A stretch of 64,000 nucleotides of DNA, from assembly GCF_003148745.1 (NCBI RefSeq), contig NZ_QGGU01000001.1, positions 439,301 through 503,300 of the forward strand, given 5' to 3'. Source of the DNA: Pleionea mediterranea (GTDB lineage: Bacteria > Pseudomonadota > Gammaproteobacteria > Enterobacterales > Kangiellaceae). Below are positions 1 through 9,372 of the stretch, one piece after another. Each line of letters begins with the position of its first letter. Position 1 is the first letter of the stretch. The notes beneath the pieces were generated by a model. It was not told the DNA's origin and ran no database searches. It saw nothing but the letters and a program-made list of their open reading frames with translations. The position numbers were made by a program, and so were the translations under genes.

Positions 1-839
1 TTGTCCCTTGCTTATTATTAATTAAAGATAATGGTCAGGTGCCTATTACTTTATTGGCCAGCAAACTTGGGCAAACGCATTCTGCCGTTAGCCAAATGAG
101 TCGCAAGTTGTTAAAAGAGCAACTTATCTTTGATACGCCCGATCCCGATGATGAACGGAAACGTCTGCTCAGTTTAACGCCAAAAGGTTATGAGTATCTT
201 GATGGAATGGATAAGTACTTCAGGGCGATTCAGCAGTCACTTGATCAAATGATTGATGGTGAAGGTGAACAGTTGATTAAATTGTTACAGCAATTTGAAA
301 AATCTCATATTGAGCAGGCTTTTCAATCGAGAGCTTTGCAGTCGATTAGTTTGTTACAAAATACAACTGTAAAGGTGGTCGACTATACCCCGGTGTATCG
401 AAACATATTTAAACAATTAAATATTGAGTGGCTGGAAAAATACTTTTATGTCGAACAGATTGATGAAGATGTGTTATCGGATCCTGACCGGTTTATATTG
501 AAGCCGGGCGGCCATATTTTTATTGCGTTAAAAGATAACAAGCCTGTGGGTACTGCTGCACTCATCGCTGCAGATAAGGATAGTTTGGAGCTATCCAAGA
601 TGTCTGTGACCGAAAGTGTGCAAGGGAGTGGTATTGGTCGATTATTATTAGAAAAAACCATCGAGTATTATAAAAAAAGTGGAAAAACAAGGTTGTTTCT
701 GGAGTCAAACAGTAAGTTAAAACCCGCATTAAAACTTTATGAGTCGGCAGGTTTTAAACATATTAAAAAACCTGATGGAGACTCTCATTATCAACGTGCT
801 GATGTTTATATGGAATTTTTTGAGCCAGCGCGTAGATAA
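1..839 (+). CDS. MarR-type HTH regulator fused to GNAT acetyltransferase (5' end outside window)
   Basis: The reading frame is open to the left edge, so the true start lies upstream; the first internal start candidate is a GTG at 39. The N-terminal part is a MarR-like winged helix: a recognition-helix segment reading GQTHSAVSQ, followed by a wing rich in DPDDERKR. From about residue 120 it becomes a GNAT domain, with substrate and core strands followed by the acetyl-CoA loop segment QGSGIGRLLLE and a C-terminal YESAGFKH strand-helix typical of the fold. Such MarR-GNAT fusions are a known family and presumably couple ligand or protein acetylation with transcription control; the target is not evident. 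It is followed 56 bases later by a signalling gene in the same direction. Confidence 0.85.
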   Translation, partial: VPCLLLIKDNGQVPITLLASKLGQTHSAVSQMSRKLLKEQLIFDTPDPDDERKRLLSLTPKGYEYLDGMDKYFRAIQQSLDQMIDGEGEQLIKLLQQFEKSHIEQAFQSRALQSISLLQNTTVKVVDYTPVYRNIFKQLNIEWLEKYFYVEQIDEDVLSDPDRFILKPGGHIFIALKDNKPVGTAALIAADKDSLELSKMSVTESVQGSGIGRLLLEKTIEYYKKSGKTRLFLESNSKLKPALKLYESAGFKHIKKPDGDSHYQRADVYMEFFEPARR

Positions 840-895
840 ATATATTTCATATGTTATGCTTTAATTAACTTTAAATGCTTCACAAGGAATATGTG

Positions 896-2098
896 ATGTC
901 TCCTTCTGTGTTGATAGTTGACGATTCAAAATCGGTAAGTTCTGTTTTAAAGCAATACCTTATTGAGCTGGGCTTAGATAATATAAGTGTTTGTGATGAT
1001 CCTCTTTTAGCATTATCTCAAATTAAAAATGACTTAACGGCTTTTGATGCCGTTTTTATCGACCTTCATATGCCCGGTCTGGATGGTCTTGAAATGATGC
1101 ACCAGCTCGATAATTTAAATTATCGCGGAGGTGTGATAATTATTTCTGGTCTTGATCAAAAGATTATTGATTTGGCTGAAAATATTATCAAAACAACACA
1201 GCTGAAATTATTGGGTACTGCTACAAAACCTTTTTCATTGTCCGTTCTGGCTTTTCTGGTAAAACGTATACGATACATTCGTAATAAAGCCTATCCAAAA
1301 GCAGACTTTATAAAACGAAGAGAATTAGTCGACTCTTTGAAAAACAAATACATTGTTCCCTATTATCAACCGAAAATTAATTGCCGCTTTGATACCATGT
1401 TAGGCGTTGAATGCCTGGCTCGCATTGATGTTACCGGAAGGGGGCGTATTTCTCCGGATAACTTTATTCCTGTGGCTGAAAAGTTTGGTTTGTACGATGA
1501 GTTTTTTGAGTTGTTACTTCACCAAGCATTAAAGGATTATGTTAATTTTTCATTGACTCATAATACCAAGTCTCCTTTATCGATAAATATTTTACCGAAC
1601 CAGTTAAATTCCGATAAATTACTGTATCAAATTGACAATGCAATTGAGAAAAGTTTATTCCCAATAGAGATGTTGATGCTAGAGATTACAGAGCATCAGG
1701 CACTGCATACACAGGCACAGTTAAAAAACTTAAACCGTTTAAGAATTAATGGCATTAAACTTTCACTGGATGACTATGGTGCTGGCTTTACCAATTTAGG
1801 GCAAATAAAAAACCTGCCGCTTAATGAAGTTAAGCTTGATGCTAAAATGGTCAATGGCATTGCACTTGATCCATTATTGGAAGTTATTTGCCGCTCAACT
1901 CAGGAAGTGACCAGTGCGTTAGGTTTACAGTTTATTGCAGAAGGTGTTGAAAGCGAAAAAGATTTGGCTGTGTTAGAAAAGTTAGGTGTTGATGGATTTC
2001 AGGGGTATGGCATTTGCCGCCCTAAACCTATCGATGAATTCGAGCGCTGGTTTCAGGTATGGAACAGAGAATCTGAAAGCAGCCGCTATCGTAATTAA
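896..2098 (+). CDS. Response regulator with REC and EAL (c-di-GMP phosphodiesterase-like) domains
   Basis: Residues ~1-125 form a receiver domain: VDDSKS acidic pocket, phospho-Asp in FIDLHMPG, and Lys in TKPFS. Residues ~150-400 form an EAL domain. The signature Glu is retained in GVECLARI (ECL instead of EAL), along with EITE, the DDYGAG metal-binding pair, the VKLD lysine and EGVES, so all main catalytic positions seem present and c-di-GMP hydrolysis is plausible. An upstream ATG at 875 is in frame, but AAGGA at 884-888 is well spaced only for the ATG at 896, which I chose. No partner histidine kinase is adjacent, so the phosphodonor is unknown. Confidence 0.88.
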   Translation: MSPSVLIVDDSKSVSSVLKQYLIELGLDNISVCDDPLLALSQIKNDLTAFDAVFIDLHMPGLDGLEMMHQLDNLNYRGGVIIISGLDQKIIDLAENIIKTTQLKLLGTATKPFSLSVLAFLVKRIRYIRNKAYPKADFIKRRELVDSLKNKYIVPYYQPKINCRFDTMLGVECLARIDVTGRGRISPDNFIPVAEKFGLYDEFFELLLHQALKDYVNFSLTHNTKSPLSINILPNQLNSDKLLYQIDNAIEKSLFPIEMLMLEITEHQALHTQAQLKNLNRLRINGIKLSLDDYGAGFTNLGQIKNLPLNEVKLDAKMVNGIALDPLLEVICRSTQEVTSALGLQFIAEGVESEKDLAVLEKLGVDGFQGYGICRPKPIDEFERWFQVWNRESESSRYRN

Positions 2099-2111
2099 TT
2101 TATTCAGTTGG

Positions 2112-2138
2112 CTAGAGCGAAAGATAAGCACACTCTAG
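2112..2138. repeat. Short interspersed repeat, copy 1 (convergent spacer)
   Basis: A 24-base core (2115-2138) matches 63273-63296 with three mismatches. The copy is bounded by CTAGAG/CTCTAG inverted arms and could fold into a small hairpin. It lies between the 3' ends of the REC-EAL gene and degS. Confidence 0.6.
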
Positions 2139-2172
2139 TATTCTTAAACAGTTTTTATTTTTACAGTTAAAA

Positions 2173-3330
2173 TTAGAGGCTCACTGGGGCTTCGCCAACC
2201 GTTAAGCTTACGGTCATCAACTGCTTTTCTCGATAAAACTTAAACTCAACCGTATCACCAGGCTTCGACTCAGAGGTGATGTTATAAACCTGTTTAAAAG
2301 ATGAAATTAACTCCCCATTTATGTGAGTTACAAAATCGCCGTATTGCAAACCTGCCTGATCGGCAGGGCCTTCCGGGTTGACTTCTGTGATAGCAAAGCC
2401 TTGGCCGTGTTGAATATGATCCGGAGCTAACAGTTTATGGCCTCGTTGATTGACCGGGTTTGCTGAAAATCCCAGCCAGCCTCGACTGACTTTTCCATCA
2501 TCCATTAAATCTTTCACTATGTCCTGAACCACCGGGAAAGGAATCGTGAAGCTGATACCTGTTTGTGCTGCGCCCTGATTTTTTGCCGCTAGCTGCTGAG
2601 TGGTTATGCCAATTAATTCGCCGTGTGCATTCACCAGAGCTCCTCCTGAGTTGCCAGGGTGAATTGCGGCATCAATTTGGTATATGGGTAAATCGGATCG
2701 TGTTGAGCGGGTTGCACTGATGATGCCCATGGTAACGGTTTGATCAAACTGTCCGTAGGGGTTACCTATAGCAAATACCACATCACCAGCACGAACTTCT
2801 CGCTCGGAGTTACTGAGCGCGGTTGGAAGGTTTTCCAAATCAATATGCAGTAAAGATAAATCGGTCATGGGATCGGAGCCTATGACAGTGGCTATTTTTT
2901 GTCGGCCATCAGAAAGTTGTACTTTGATGGATTCCGCTTCGTGGATCACATGATAGTTAGTAACCACATACCCCCGGCTATCTATAATTACACCAGAACC
3001 AATGTTGACACCAACATTGACCAGATAGCGATCTTCTACACTGGTGGGGTTTGGGTTTTTAGATAAGGTGCCTTTACTGACGGTTTGAATACTAACCACT
3101 GCAGGGGCAGAGCGTGATATGGCGTCAGCAAAACTGGCAGGTGTTTCTGTCTTTACTGGCTCTGATTGAACGGTACTTGCCGGTGACTGTAATAACAGGC
3201 GTCCGGCTAACCATTGACGTAAATCAACGCTGGCCTGGGAATTCGACCAGAGCAGTAAATAGAGCAGTGCCAAGGATAGCCCGAGCGCTATATATTTAAT
3301 CCAGAATTTCAAAATAATCAGTCTTATCAA
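2173..3330 (-). CDS. degS: DegS/AlgW-type inner-membrane serine protease with PDZ domain
   Basis: This is an S1C-family protease anchored by one N-terminal membrane segment (residues ~8-28). The catalytic triad is visible: His in TNYHVIHEA, Asp in MTDLSLLHID and Ser in GNSGGALVN. A single PDZ domain follows (residues ~280-375). One PDZ plus a membrane anchor is the DegS/AlgW architecture; in that family it senses unfolded outer-membrane proteins and starts RseA/MucA cleavage to release sigma-E. The start is uncertain: the frame begins at a TTG at 3330 with no clear ribosome site, and a TTG at 3312 giving a KFWIKY N-terminus is equally possible. It follows degQ, as in E. coli. Confidence 0.9.
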   Translation of the reverse strand: MIRLIILKFWIKYIALGLSLALLYLLLWSNSQASVDLRQWLAGRLLLQSPASTVQSEPVKTETPASFADAISRSAPAVVSIQTVSKGTLSKNPNPTSVEDRYLVNVGVNIGSGVIIDSRGYVVTNYHVIHEAESIKVQLSDGRQKIATVIGSDPMTDLSLLHIDLENLPTALSNSEREVRAGDVVFAIGNPYGQFDQTVTMGIISATRSTRSDLPIYQIDAAIHPGNSGGALVNAHGELIGITTQQLAAKNQGAAQTGISFTIPFPVVQDIVKDLMDDGKVSRGWLGFSANPVNQRGHKLLAPDHIQHGQGFAITEVNPEGPADQAGLQYGDFVTHINGELISSFKQVYNITSESKPGDTVEFKFYREKQLMTVSLTVGEAPVSL

Positions 3331-3448
3331 TATCGAATAGGCAGCATGTTACCTTACTCTCATTTAATAACAAATAATGTCAGGAGAAATGAGAGCTAAG
3401 GCAACAATTAAGCTGATATGTTTGTGTTTTTATTCTTGCGACTTCGAT

Positions 3449-4783
3449 TTAACGAAGAATTAACAAAAATTGCTCGGCATCTCGTACTACTCTCAGAGGT
3501 AAGCTGCGATTAGTAGCCGGGATGATTTTTGAAAGATCGTCAAAGTTGCGGACTCGATATCGTCCAATACCGTTGATTTTATCGCCTGGTCGAAGGCCAT
3601 AATAAGCGGCACGAGAGCGCTTATCGACCGAGACGACTTCCAGCGCGGCTTGTTCACTGGTAACGCCCGACTTTTGCCCGAGTTCAACACCTTGCAGTAA
3701 AGGGTGGAATTGTTGACCCTGCCGCTTGGTGATTTTGGGCTCGGCAAGCACCAGCTGAATGGTCGAGCGTTGATTGTCACGTAGCATTTCCAGTGATATT
3801 TCACTGCCTGCTGGCAATAATCCTTCCTGATTAAGCAGGTCGGCTGCAGATTTTAGTTTGCGTCCATTGATTGAGAGCAGTATGTCGGTGGTTTGAATGC
3901 CGGCTTTAGCGGCTGTAGAGTCAGGGCTGACTTCGGTTACTACAACCCCATTATTGTGCTGAACACCCAATGCGCGCGCCAATGAAGGTGTCAGCTCCTG
4001 TACTGAAATGCCCAGCAGCCCACGGCGTACTTCGCCATAATCGAGCAGGTGCTGCATAATGGTTTTTGCCAGATTAATGGGAATGGCAAAACCAATTCCT
4101 ATATTGCCTTTTGGGCCTAAAATAGCGGTATTGATGCCAATGAGATGGCCATTCAAATCGACCAGAGCTCCGCCGGAATTACCGGGATTTATCGCGGCAT
4201 CGGTTTGGATAAAGTCTTCATAACGCTCAATACCCAGTCCGGAGCGGCCTTTGGCGCTGACAATACCCGATGTCACGCTATGTCCCAGACTAAAAGGGTT
4301 GCCTATTGCCACCACAAAGTCACCAACTCTTAATTTGTCCGAGTCGCCAAGGGGCACTGCGCTGAGCCCGGTAGCGTTAACTTTTAACACGGCAACATCG
4401 GTTTCTTCATCGGAGCCCAGCAGTTCGGCGCTAAACTCCCGACCATCTTCCAGTGTGATCTGAATTTCATCGGCACCGCTAATAACATGGTGGTTGGTTA
4501 AGATAAGTCCCCGATCGGCATCGATGATAACGCCAGAACCAAGGCTGTTGGCCTGACGTTGCTTGGGGCCAGGTACCAGGAAGCCAAACACGGGATCGCG
4601 CATCAGAGGCGTTTCTATGGTTGCTGTGGTGGCTATATTAACCACTGCAGGATTGGTTTGCTCCAGCATAGGCGCCAGGCTTGGCAAGGGAGTTGAACCC
4701 ACTTGGCGTGGCAATTGTGCATTCAGGCTTGAAGCAAAGCCAAGTAGAACTATAAGTGATAAAAACCAGAGACGGCGAAACAT
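3449..4783 (-). CDS. degQ: Periplasmic Do-family serine protease (DegQ/MucD-like)
   Basis: This is a secreted HtrA protease of about 444 residues with a signal peptide ending near SLNA. The triad is His in LTNHHVISGA, Asp in EETDVAVLKV and Ser in NPGNSGGALV, followed by two PDZ domains (residues ~255-345 and ~365-440). Two PDZs and no membrane anchor separate it from the DegS-like neighbour. An in-frame ATG at 4822 exists upstream, but the ATG at 4783 directly precedes the signal peptide and has a GGGAG site, so I use it. The family combines chaperone and protease activity in envelope quality control. Gene order zapG-degQ-degS is the classic gammaproteobacterial one. Confidence 0.9.
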   Translation of the reverse strand: MFRRLWFLSLIVLLGFASSLNAQLPRQVGSTPLPSLAPMLEQTNPAVVNIATTATIETPLMRDPVFGFLVPGPKQRQANSLGSGVIIDADRGLILTNHHVISGADEIQITLEDGREFSAELLGSDEETDVAVLKVNATGLSAVPLGDSDKLRVGDFVVAIGNPFSLGHSVTSGIVSAKGRSGLGIERYEDFIQTDAAINPGNSGGALVDLNGHLIGINTAILGPKGNIGIGFAIPINLAKTIMQHLLDYGEVRRGLLGISVQELTPSLARALGVQHNNGVVVTEVSPDSTAAKAGIQTTDILLSINGRKLKSAADLLNQEGLLPAGSEISLEMLRDNQRSTIQLVLAEPKITKRQGQQFHPLLQGVELGQKSGVTSEQAALEVVSVDKRSRAAYYGLRPGDKINGIGRYRVRNFDDLSKIIPATNRSLPLRVVRDAEQFLLILR

Positions 4784-5144
4784 CAGGCTAATTTCTCCCT
4801 TAATCAAGTGTGTAACTGTCATGGATGGGTTGATTACTCAGTCAGACCGAATTTTCTATTTAGGGTTCCTTTGTCTGATTTCAAGCCTTTAATAGCGGTA
4901 AAAACGTCGTCAGACTATAACGCTCAAGTTTGATGCTAATGCTGATGGTGTGAAATCGGCTTTATGTGTAACAAGCTAACGAGATGATATCAGGAGTAGG
5001 TATTTGTAGTAGGTGGTATAGAGGAGTTGATGGCTGTGCTGCTGAAATAAAACATCCCGCTGAGCGGGATGTTTGAAAATGAGTGTTTATTATTTCTAGC
5101 GATTGATGCAGTCTTGAGCCGTATTTTAGACAGATAACAACTGA
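4784..5144. other. Intergenic region upstream of degQ
   Basis: This 361-base non-coding spacer contains the terminator of zapG at 5050-5074 and, by position, the degQ promoter. I found no convincing gene or operator in it. Confidence 0.6.
5050..5074 (-). terminator. Terminator after zapG
   Basis: A perfect 11-bp stem (5050-5060 with 5064-5074) has a TGA loop and is followed on the minus strand by a T-rich stretch. It is placed to end the zapG transcript. Confidence 0.8.
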
Positions 5145-5768
5145 TCAGGTTTTCACATTATCCATGTCCAGACTGTTGTGATTAATGACACCCTTGTCTT
5201 TAATCGCGTAGTCCAGAGGAGGGGCTTCTTTGTCATTATCATTGGCCGCTTTCTTGGCTTGCTTTTCGCTCTGCTTCGCTTCATCTTTTGACTGATCCAG
5301 ATGAATAATATTGTCACTGGTTTCTTCAGTGTCACTCTCTTTTGCCGCAGCCTCATCTTGTTCATTGCGATAATCATGGGCTCGATAAAAGCTCTCATTA
5401 CTGAAGGTGTCTTCACCGTGAAAATCGCTGTCTGCGTGCATATCGTTAGGCTGATAACCCACATTCATCTGGTTTTTTCTGTGTTCCAGAGAGTGTTTAA
5501 ATGGCTGAGCATCGGCCAGCACATCAGAACTTTGCGCCATATATTGATATAAGTTTTGGTATTCCTGAGTCACCTTGCCAAAAAGATTGGCGGTTTTCTC
5601 AAAATGCGTATTGATTTGCTGGCGATACTTTTGCAACTCGCTGTCTTTATCGATGATAAGTTGTTCCAGTTCATCAATTTTACGTTGCGACGCCGAGCGA
5701 CCCTTTCCCAGAGTAAATGCAACAACAGCGGTAATGGCCAGCACCAGAATGCCTGCAACCCATTCCAT
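5145..5768 (-). CDS. zapG: YhcB/ZapG family (DUF1043) inner-membrane cell-division/envelope protein
   Basis: The N-terminal membrane helix (residues ~3-20) is followed by a KGRSASQRKIDELE-type segment and a coiled coil running to about residue 75, including the conserved LFGKVTQEYQNLYQYM stretch of the YhcB family. The C-terminal ~100 residues are highly charged and low in complexity, longer than in E. coli YhcB, and look disordered. The family links division with envelope and peptidoglycan synthesis in E. coli. AGGAG lies six bases before the ATG. Position upstream of degQ-degS matches E. coli. Confidence 0.85.
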   Translation of the reverse strand: MEWVAGILVLAITAVVAFTLGKGRSASQRKIDELEQLIIDKDSELQKYRQQINTHFEKTANLFGKVTQEYQNLYQYMAQSSDVLADAQPFKHSLEHRKNQMNVGYQPNDMHADSDFHGEDTFSNESFYRAHDYRNEQDEAAAKESDTEETSDNIIHLDQSKDEAKQSEKQAKKAANDNDKEAPPLDYAIKDKGVINHNSLDMDNVKT

Positions 5769-5839
5769 ATGTATCTCCTAGTGAAATAGTTAGTTAATTC
5801 TATGATAGTTAAAATCTTTATAAATTACGACTGCAAACA

Positions 5840-6349
5840 TTAGAAAAGTTCGTTTTCAAAGCCAAAATATCGTAAATCTGTGATCCTGTGAGGGTAAAGA
5901 ATCCCCAGCAGGTGATCCACTTCATGTTGCACCACCCGAGCATGGAATCCTTCGGCGGTCACCGAAACATCTTTTCCTTTTGGCGTTTGGCCACTATAGC
6001 GAATTTTTTTATACCGGGGCACCAAACCTCGCATCCCCGGAATCGATAAACAACCCTCCCAGCCATCCTCCATTTCATTATCCAAAACTTCTATTTTAGG
6101 ATTCAGCAGGACCGTTGTTGGCACATCCTCGACATCTGGATAGCGCGGATTTTCCGAAACGCTAAAAATTAGCAGTTGTTTCGATTCGCCAATTTGTGGC
6201 GCCGCTAAACCAGCTCCGTCGTTAGCAGCCATTGTGTCAAACATGTCTTCGATCAGGTCGTCCAGTTGTTGTGTATTAAACTCGGTAATGGGGGAAGCTT
6301 GCTTTAGCAACAGCGGATTACCCATTCTTAATAACGGACGTACAGCCAT
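5840..6349 (-). CDS. def: Peptide deformylase
   Basis: Removes the N-formyl group from nascent proteins in the cytosol using a bound metal ion. All three family motifs are present: GAGLAAPQIG (residues ~45-54), EGCLSIPG with the metal-binding Cys, and QHEVDHLLG with the HExxH metal site. The length of 169 residues is normal. AAGGAA precedes the ATG. No fmt gene is next to it, so this is probably either a second deformylase or a copy outside the def-fmt locus; the window cannot distinguish these. Confidence 0.93.
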   Translation of the reverse strand: MAVRPLLRMGNPLLLKQASPITEFNTQQLDDLIEDMFDTMAANDGAGLAAPQIGESKQLLIFSVSENPRYPDVEDVPTTVLLNPKIEVLDNEMEDGWEGCLSIPGMRGLVPRYKKIRYSGQTPKGKDVSVTAEGFHARVVQHEVDHLLGILYPHRITDLRYFGFENELF

Positions 6350-6498
6350 AATTAACGTTCCTTATATTATCAACCACAGGGTTATTCTAGTATTGTGCTG
6401 AAAAAAGCGATTATCAAGCACAGAGTTATTTGTTTGAGCGATATAAAAGTGAGAAAATACACCAAACTTACGAATCTAAAACCAATCTGGAGCAACTA

Positions 6499-7158
6499 AT
6501 GTCTCGTCCGTCTAAAACTGACGCAATGTTTATCGATGGGCCAGCTGGAAAACTGGAAACTCTGGTGGATTATCCTGCGAATGACAGTGCAAAAAAGGCC
6601 GTTGCAATTTGCTGTCACCCCCATCCACAACACGGCGGAACCATGACCAATAAGGTGGCTTATACCCTAGCCCGTGCGCAAGTTTCCCTAGGGCTAATTG
6701 CGGTTCGTTTTAATTTTCGTGGCAAAGGAAAAAGTGACGGCGAATACGGTCAGGGAAAAGGGGAGATGGATGACCTGCGGGCCGTCATTCGTTGGGTTAG
6801 ACAAGAGTATCCGGATTATAGCTTATGGTTATCGGGTTTTTCTTTTGGCTCCTGGATTTCAGCAATGGTTGCTCATGAGTATGATGTGGACCAGCTGATC
6901 AGTATTGCTCCACCCGTTGAACGCGGCGTATTTGAAAATATGGAACATCCTTATTGTGACTGGTTAGCGGTTATGGGCGACGAAGATGAAGTGGTTAGTT
7001 TTGCAGCAACCGAAAACTGGATAGAATCGTTGCACCCAAAACCTGACTGGATTGTCATGGAAGGTGCGGGTCATTTTTTTCACAGCCGATTGGTAGAGCT
7101 GCGCGAAATACTTGAGAAAAGCCTGACAGTTAAAGCTAACGCATTAGCAGAAGTTTAA
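6499..7158 (+). CDS. Alpha/beta hydrolase (dienelactone-hydrolase-like)
   Basis: An alpha/beta-hydrolase fold protein of about 219 residues. The oxyanion-hole motif HPHPQHGG is near residue 38, the nucleophile elbow is GFSFGS (Ser near residue 118), an acid candidate lies in MGDEDEVV, and a His in GAGHFFHSR completes the triad. This pattern is typical of the YpfH/CHU_0679-like small cytosolic hydrolases, whose substrates are mostly unknown. The ATG at 6499 has GGAG six bases upstream and fits the family start; a TTG at 6430 is in frame but would add an unsupported N-terminus. Confidence 0.8.
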   Translation: MSRPSKTDAMFIDGPAGKLETLVDYPANDSAKKAVAICCHPHPQHGGTMTNKVAYTLARAQVSLGLIAVRFNFRGKGKSDGEYGQGKGEMDDLRAVIRWVRQEYPDYSLWLSGFSFGSWISAMVAHEYDVDQLISIAPPVERGVFENMEHPYCDWLAVMGDEDEVVSFAATENWIESLHPKPDWIVMEGAGHFFHSRLVELREILEKSLTVKANALAEV

Positions 7159-7253
7159 ACACATCAATGTTTTAAATGCGATAACGATATTGATTATTAC
7201 TGATTCAATAAAAACCTGAAAATATGAAAACTACTTAAATGATAATTATTTAA

Positions 7254-8348
7254 ATGATAACACCACTTGAAAAATATCAGCAGGATCTTAAGCGAGAAGA
7301 CTTTCAAAAAGACTCTGCGCAGCAAGATGCGGTAGAACGTCTGGATGATTTATTCCATCGCTTGATAAAACGACATAAGCAATCAACCTCATTGTTGGCA
7401 CGCATCACTTCAATATTTAGTGATCGAAAACCCGAGCAAGGACTTTACTTTTGGGGTGGTGTTGGTCGTGGTAAAACCTATCTGGTGGATACGTTTTACG
7501 ATTGTCTTCCTTTTAAACAAAAAAAACGATTGCACTTTCATCGATTTATGCACGATGTGCATCATCAGTTAAAGCAACATAAAGGTGAGTCAAACCCACT
7601 GGATAAAATTGCCGATAAAATGGCAAGTGACTTGCTAATTATTTGTTTTGATGAATTCTTTGTCAGTGATATTACCGATGCCATGATATTGGGTGGTTTA
7701 TTTGAAGCGCTATTTTCAAGAGGGGTAGCCCTGGTTGCAACATCTAACATCCCACCCGAAAAGTTGTACTGGAATGGTTTGCAACGAGATCGTTTTTTAC
7801 CGGCAATAAAATTGGTTCAACAACACACCGAAGTGGTTAATGTGGATGGTGGAGTCGACTATCGACTCAGAACGCTCGAACAGGCTGAAATTTATCACTA
7901 CCCACTGGATCAGGCCGCTATTGATAATTTAAATTTTAGCTTTGACCATTTGGCCACTGAAATTCAGCAAGACAAGCGCAGTATTGAAGTTGAAGGGCGT
8001 AATATTGCAACTGTTAAACTAGCCGAAGGAGCTGTCTGGTTTGATTTTGAGGCCATTTGTAATACTCCTCGCAGTCATTCAGATTACATTGAACTGTCGC
8101 GCTGTTTTCATACCGTTTTGATAAGCGACTTAAAGCAGATGAACAACGATAACAACGATGCCATGCGACGTTTTATTAGTTTGGTGGATGAGTTCTATGA
8201 GCGAAATGTTAAGTTGATTATAGCAGCAGAAGTGGATATGCCGGACATCTATACCGGCACATCGTTAGCCTTCGAGTTTAAACGCACGTTAAGTCGTTTG
8301 CAGGAAATGCAGTCCCACGATTATTTGGCGAAACCCCACTTGCCTTAA
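7254..8348 (+). CDS. zapE: ZapE/AFG1-like ATPase
   Basis: An AAA-type ATPase of the AFG1/LACE1 family, 364 residues, close to E. coli ZapE (YhcM). The Walker A motif is GGVGRGKT (residues ~71-78) and the Walker B is ICFDEFFVSD; the Sensor-1 region VATSNIPPEKLY and a downstream RFLPAI segment are as in the family. In E. coli ZapE associates with the Z ring under stress. The ATG at 7254 has no clear Shine-Dalgarno. Upstream, the segment TTAAATGATAA occurs twice about 14 bases apart. Confidence 0.88.
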   Translation: MITPLEKYQQDLKREDFQKDSAQQDAVERLDDLFHRLIKRHKQSTSLLARITSIFSDRKPEQGLYFWGGVGRGKTYLVDTFYDCLPFKQKKRLHFHRFMHDVHHQLKQHKGESNPLDKIADKMASDLLIICFDEFFVSDITDAMILGGLFEALFSRGVALVATSNIPPEKLYWNGLQRDRFLPAIKLVQQHTEVVNVDGGVDYRLRTLEQAEIYHYPLDQAAIDNLNFSFDHLATEIQQDKRSIEVEGRNIATVKLAEGAVWFDFEAICNTPRSHSDYIELSRCFHTVLISDLKQMNNDNNDAMRRFISLVDEFYERNVKLIIAAEVDMPDIYTGTSLAFEFKRTLSRLQEMQSHDYLAKPHLP

Positions 8349-8377
8349 ATACGATCATTGATCTAGATAATTAAACT

Positions 8378-8409
8378 CGCCTGAAATATCGAGTACAATG
8401 TTTCAGGCG
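8378..8409. terminator. Inverted repeat between convergent genes
   Basis: A perfect 9-bp stem (8378-8386 with 8401-8409) and 14-base loop lie between the 3' ends of zapE and the lipoprotein gene. It lacks a strong T-run, so terminator function is likely rather than certain. Confidence 0.45.
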
Positions 8410-8426
8410 AAATATTAATTTTAAGA

Positions 8427-9209
8427 TTATTGACGTACCCAGTTTAATTTAAGCACTTGTTCGTTAGATATCAGTAAAAAAGTCAGTTCCAGATTATCTC
8501 CCTCAGTTACGCGATCGGAAACAAATGCAAAACCCTGAAAAATTCCTTCAATAGAGCAATCATTAAGAGCCATGTCTACTGGAAAGACATTATATTCGGG
8601 CTCTGTAAATGCAATATTGCCTGTAAGCTGGCAATCAAATAGGCTGTCGCTGGAAAATTCTAGAGCGTCATCTATGGGCTCTACAGTGACCGATGCTCCT
8701 GTAGCTAACTCGACCCAGGAGCCATTGATATCAGCTTCAGTTATTTCTCGGTTGCTTATTGCCTGGTAACGTAAACTTAATCGTCCATCATTTTGAGCTG
8801 AATCAAAACGACCATTAATGCTTTGTTGATGATTAACCATCAGTTCAAAACCAATGATACTTCCGTCACTGTGCCCCGAAAACTGATAGCCATTGGTTTG
8901 GTAGACAGTATTAATGGATACCATCTCATTATTCTGGTTAGCCGATGAATATACGACTGAAGAAAATGTTCCGGATATGGCAAAGCCATTGTCGGAATAG
9001 ATAATTCCTTCATGATTACCGTTTTCTGACTCTGAATAGAATATGGCATGAACGGACTCAAGTTGTCCTGTGCCAGACTCAAGGGTGCCGGTCCAGATAC
9101 CGCTGGCAGATATAGGTCCTTCAGAAGTTGTTGTCTGATTTTCGGAACAGGCAGTGAGAGTGAGCGTAACGGCCGTTATTACAATAAAATACGCTGAAAT
9201 TTTAATCAT
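8427..9209 (-). CDS. Uncharacterised lipoprotein
   Basis: From the ATG at 9209 the product begins with a hydrophobic lipoprotein signal ending in the lipobox LTAC, followed by a Ser/Thr-rich linker. The remaining ~230 residues are predicted mostly as beta strands, with repeated G-x-F/G-x-W segments such as SGIWTGTLESG and INGSWVELA; this suggests a small lipocalin-like or beta-sandwich fold. I do not recognise a family. An upstream in-frame start at 9278 would bury the lipoprotein signal and is rejected. No Shine-Dalgarno is obvious at the chosen ATG. It is a single gene facing zapE. Confidence 0.6.
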   Translation of the reverse strand: MIKISAYFIVITAVTLTLTACSENQTTTSEGPISASGIWTGTLESGTGQLESVHAIFYSESENGNHEGIIYSDNGFAISGTFSSVVYSSANQNNEMVSINTVYQTNGYQFSGHSDGSIIGFELMVNHQQSINGRFDSAQNDGRLSLRYQAISNREITEADINGSWVELATGASVTVEPIDDALEFSSDSLFDCQLTGNIAFTEPEYNVFPVDMALNDCSIEGIFQGFAFVSDRVTEGDNLELTFLLISNEQVLKLNWVRQ

Positions 9210-9372
9210 TTTATTTAAATTATTAAGGATTAGGAAAGGTAAAATTAGCAAAGACTGCGCCAATGTACAAATTGACATAGAGATTCGCTAAAACTACCAC
9301 CTAATTATCCTATTAAACGCTAGAAGTCACTGGCTTTTTTAACGTTAATAGTTCGGGTTGCAACTGAAAAAA

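Noticed and set aside
3114..3299. Plus-strand frame opposite degS
   Set aside because: Antisense shadow of a conserved protease gene without ribosome site or domain.
7236..7260. Duplicated TTAAATGATAA before zapE
   Set aside because: Two AT-rich copies only; may be chance or slippage and offers no clear regulatory meaning.
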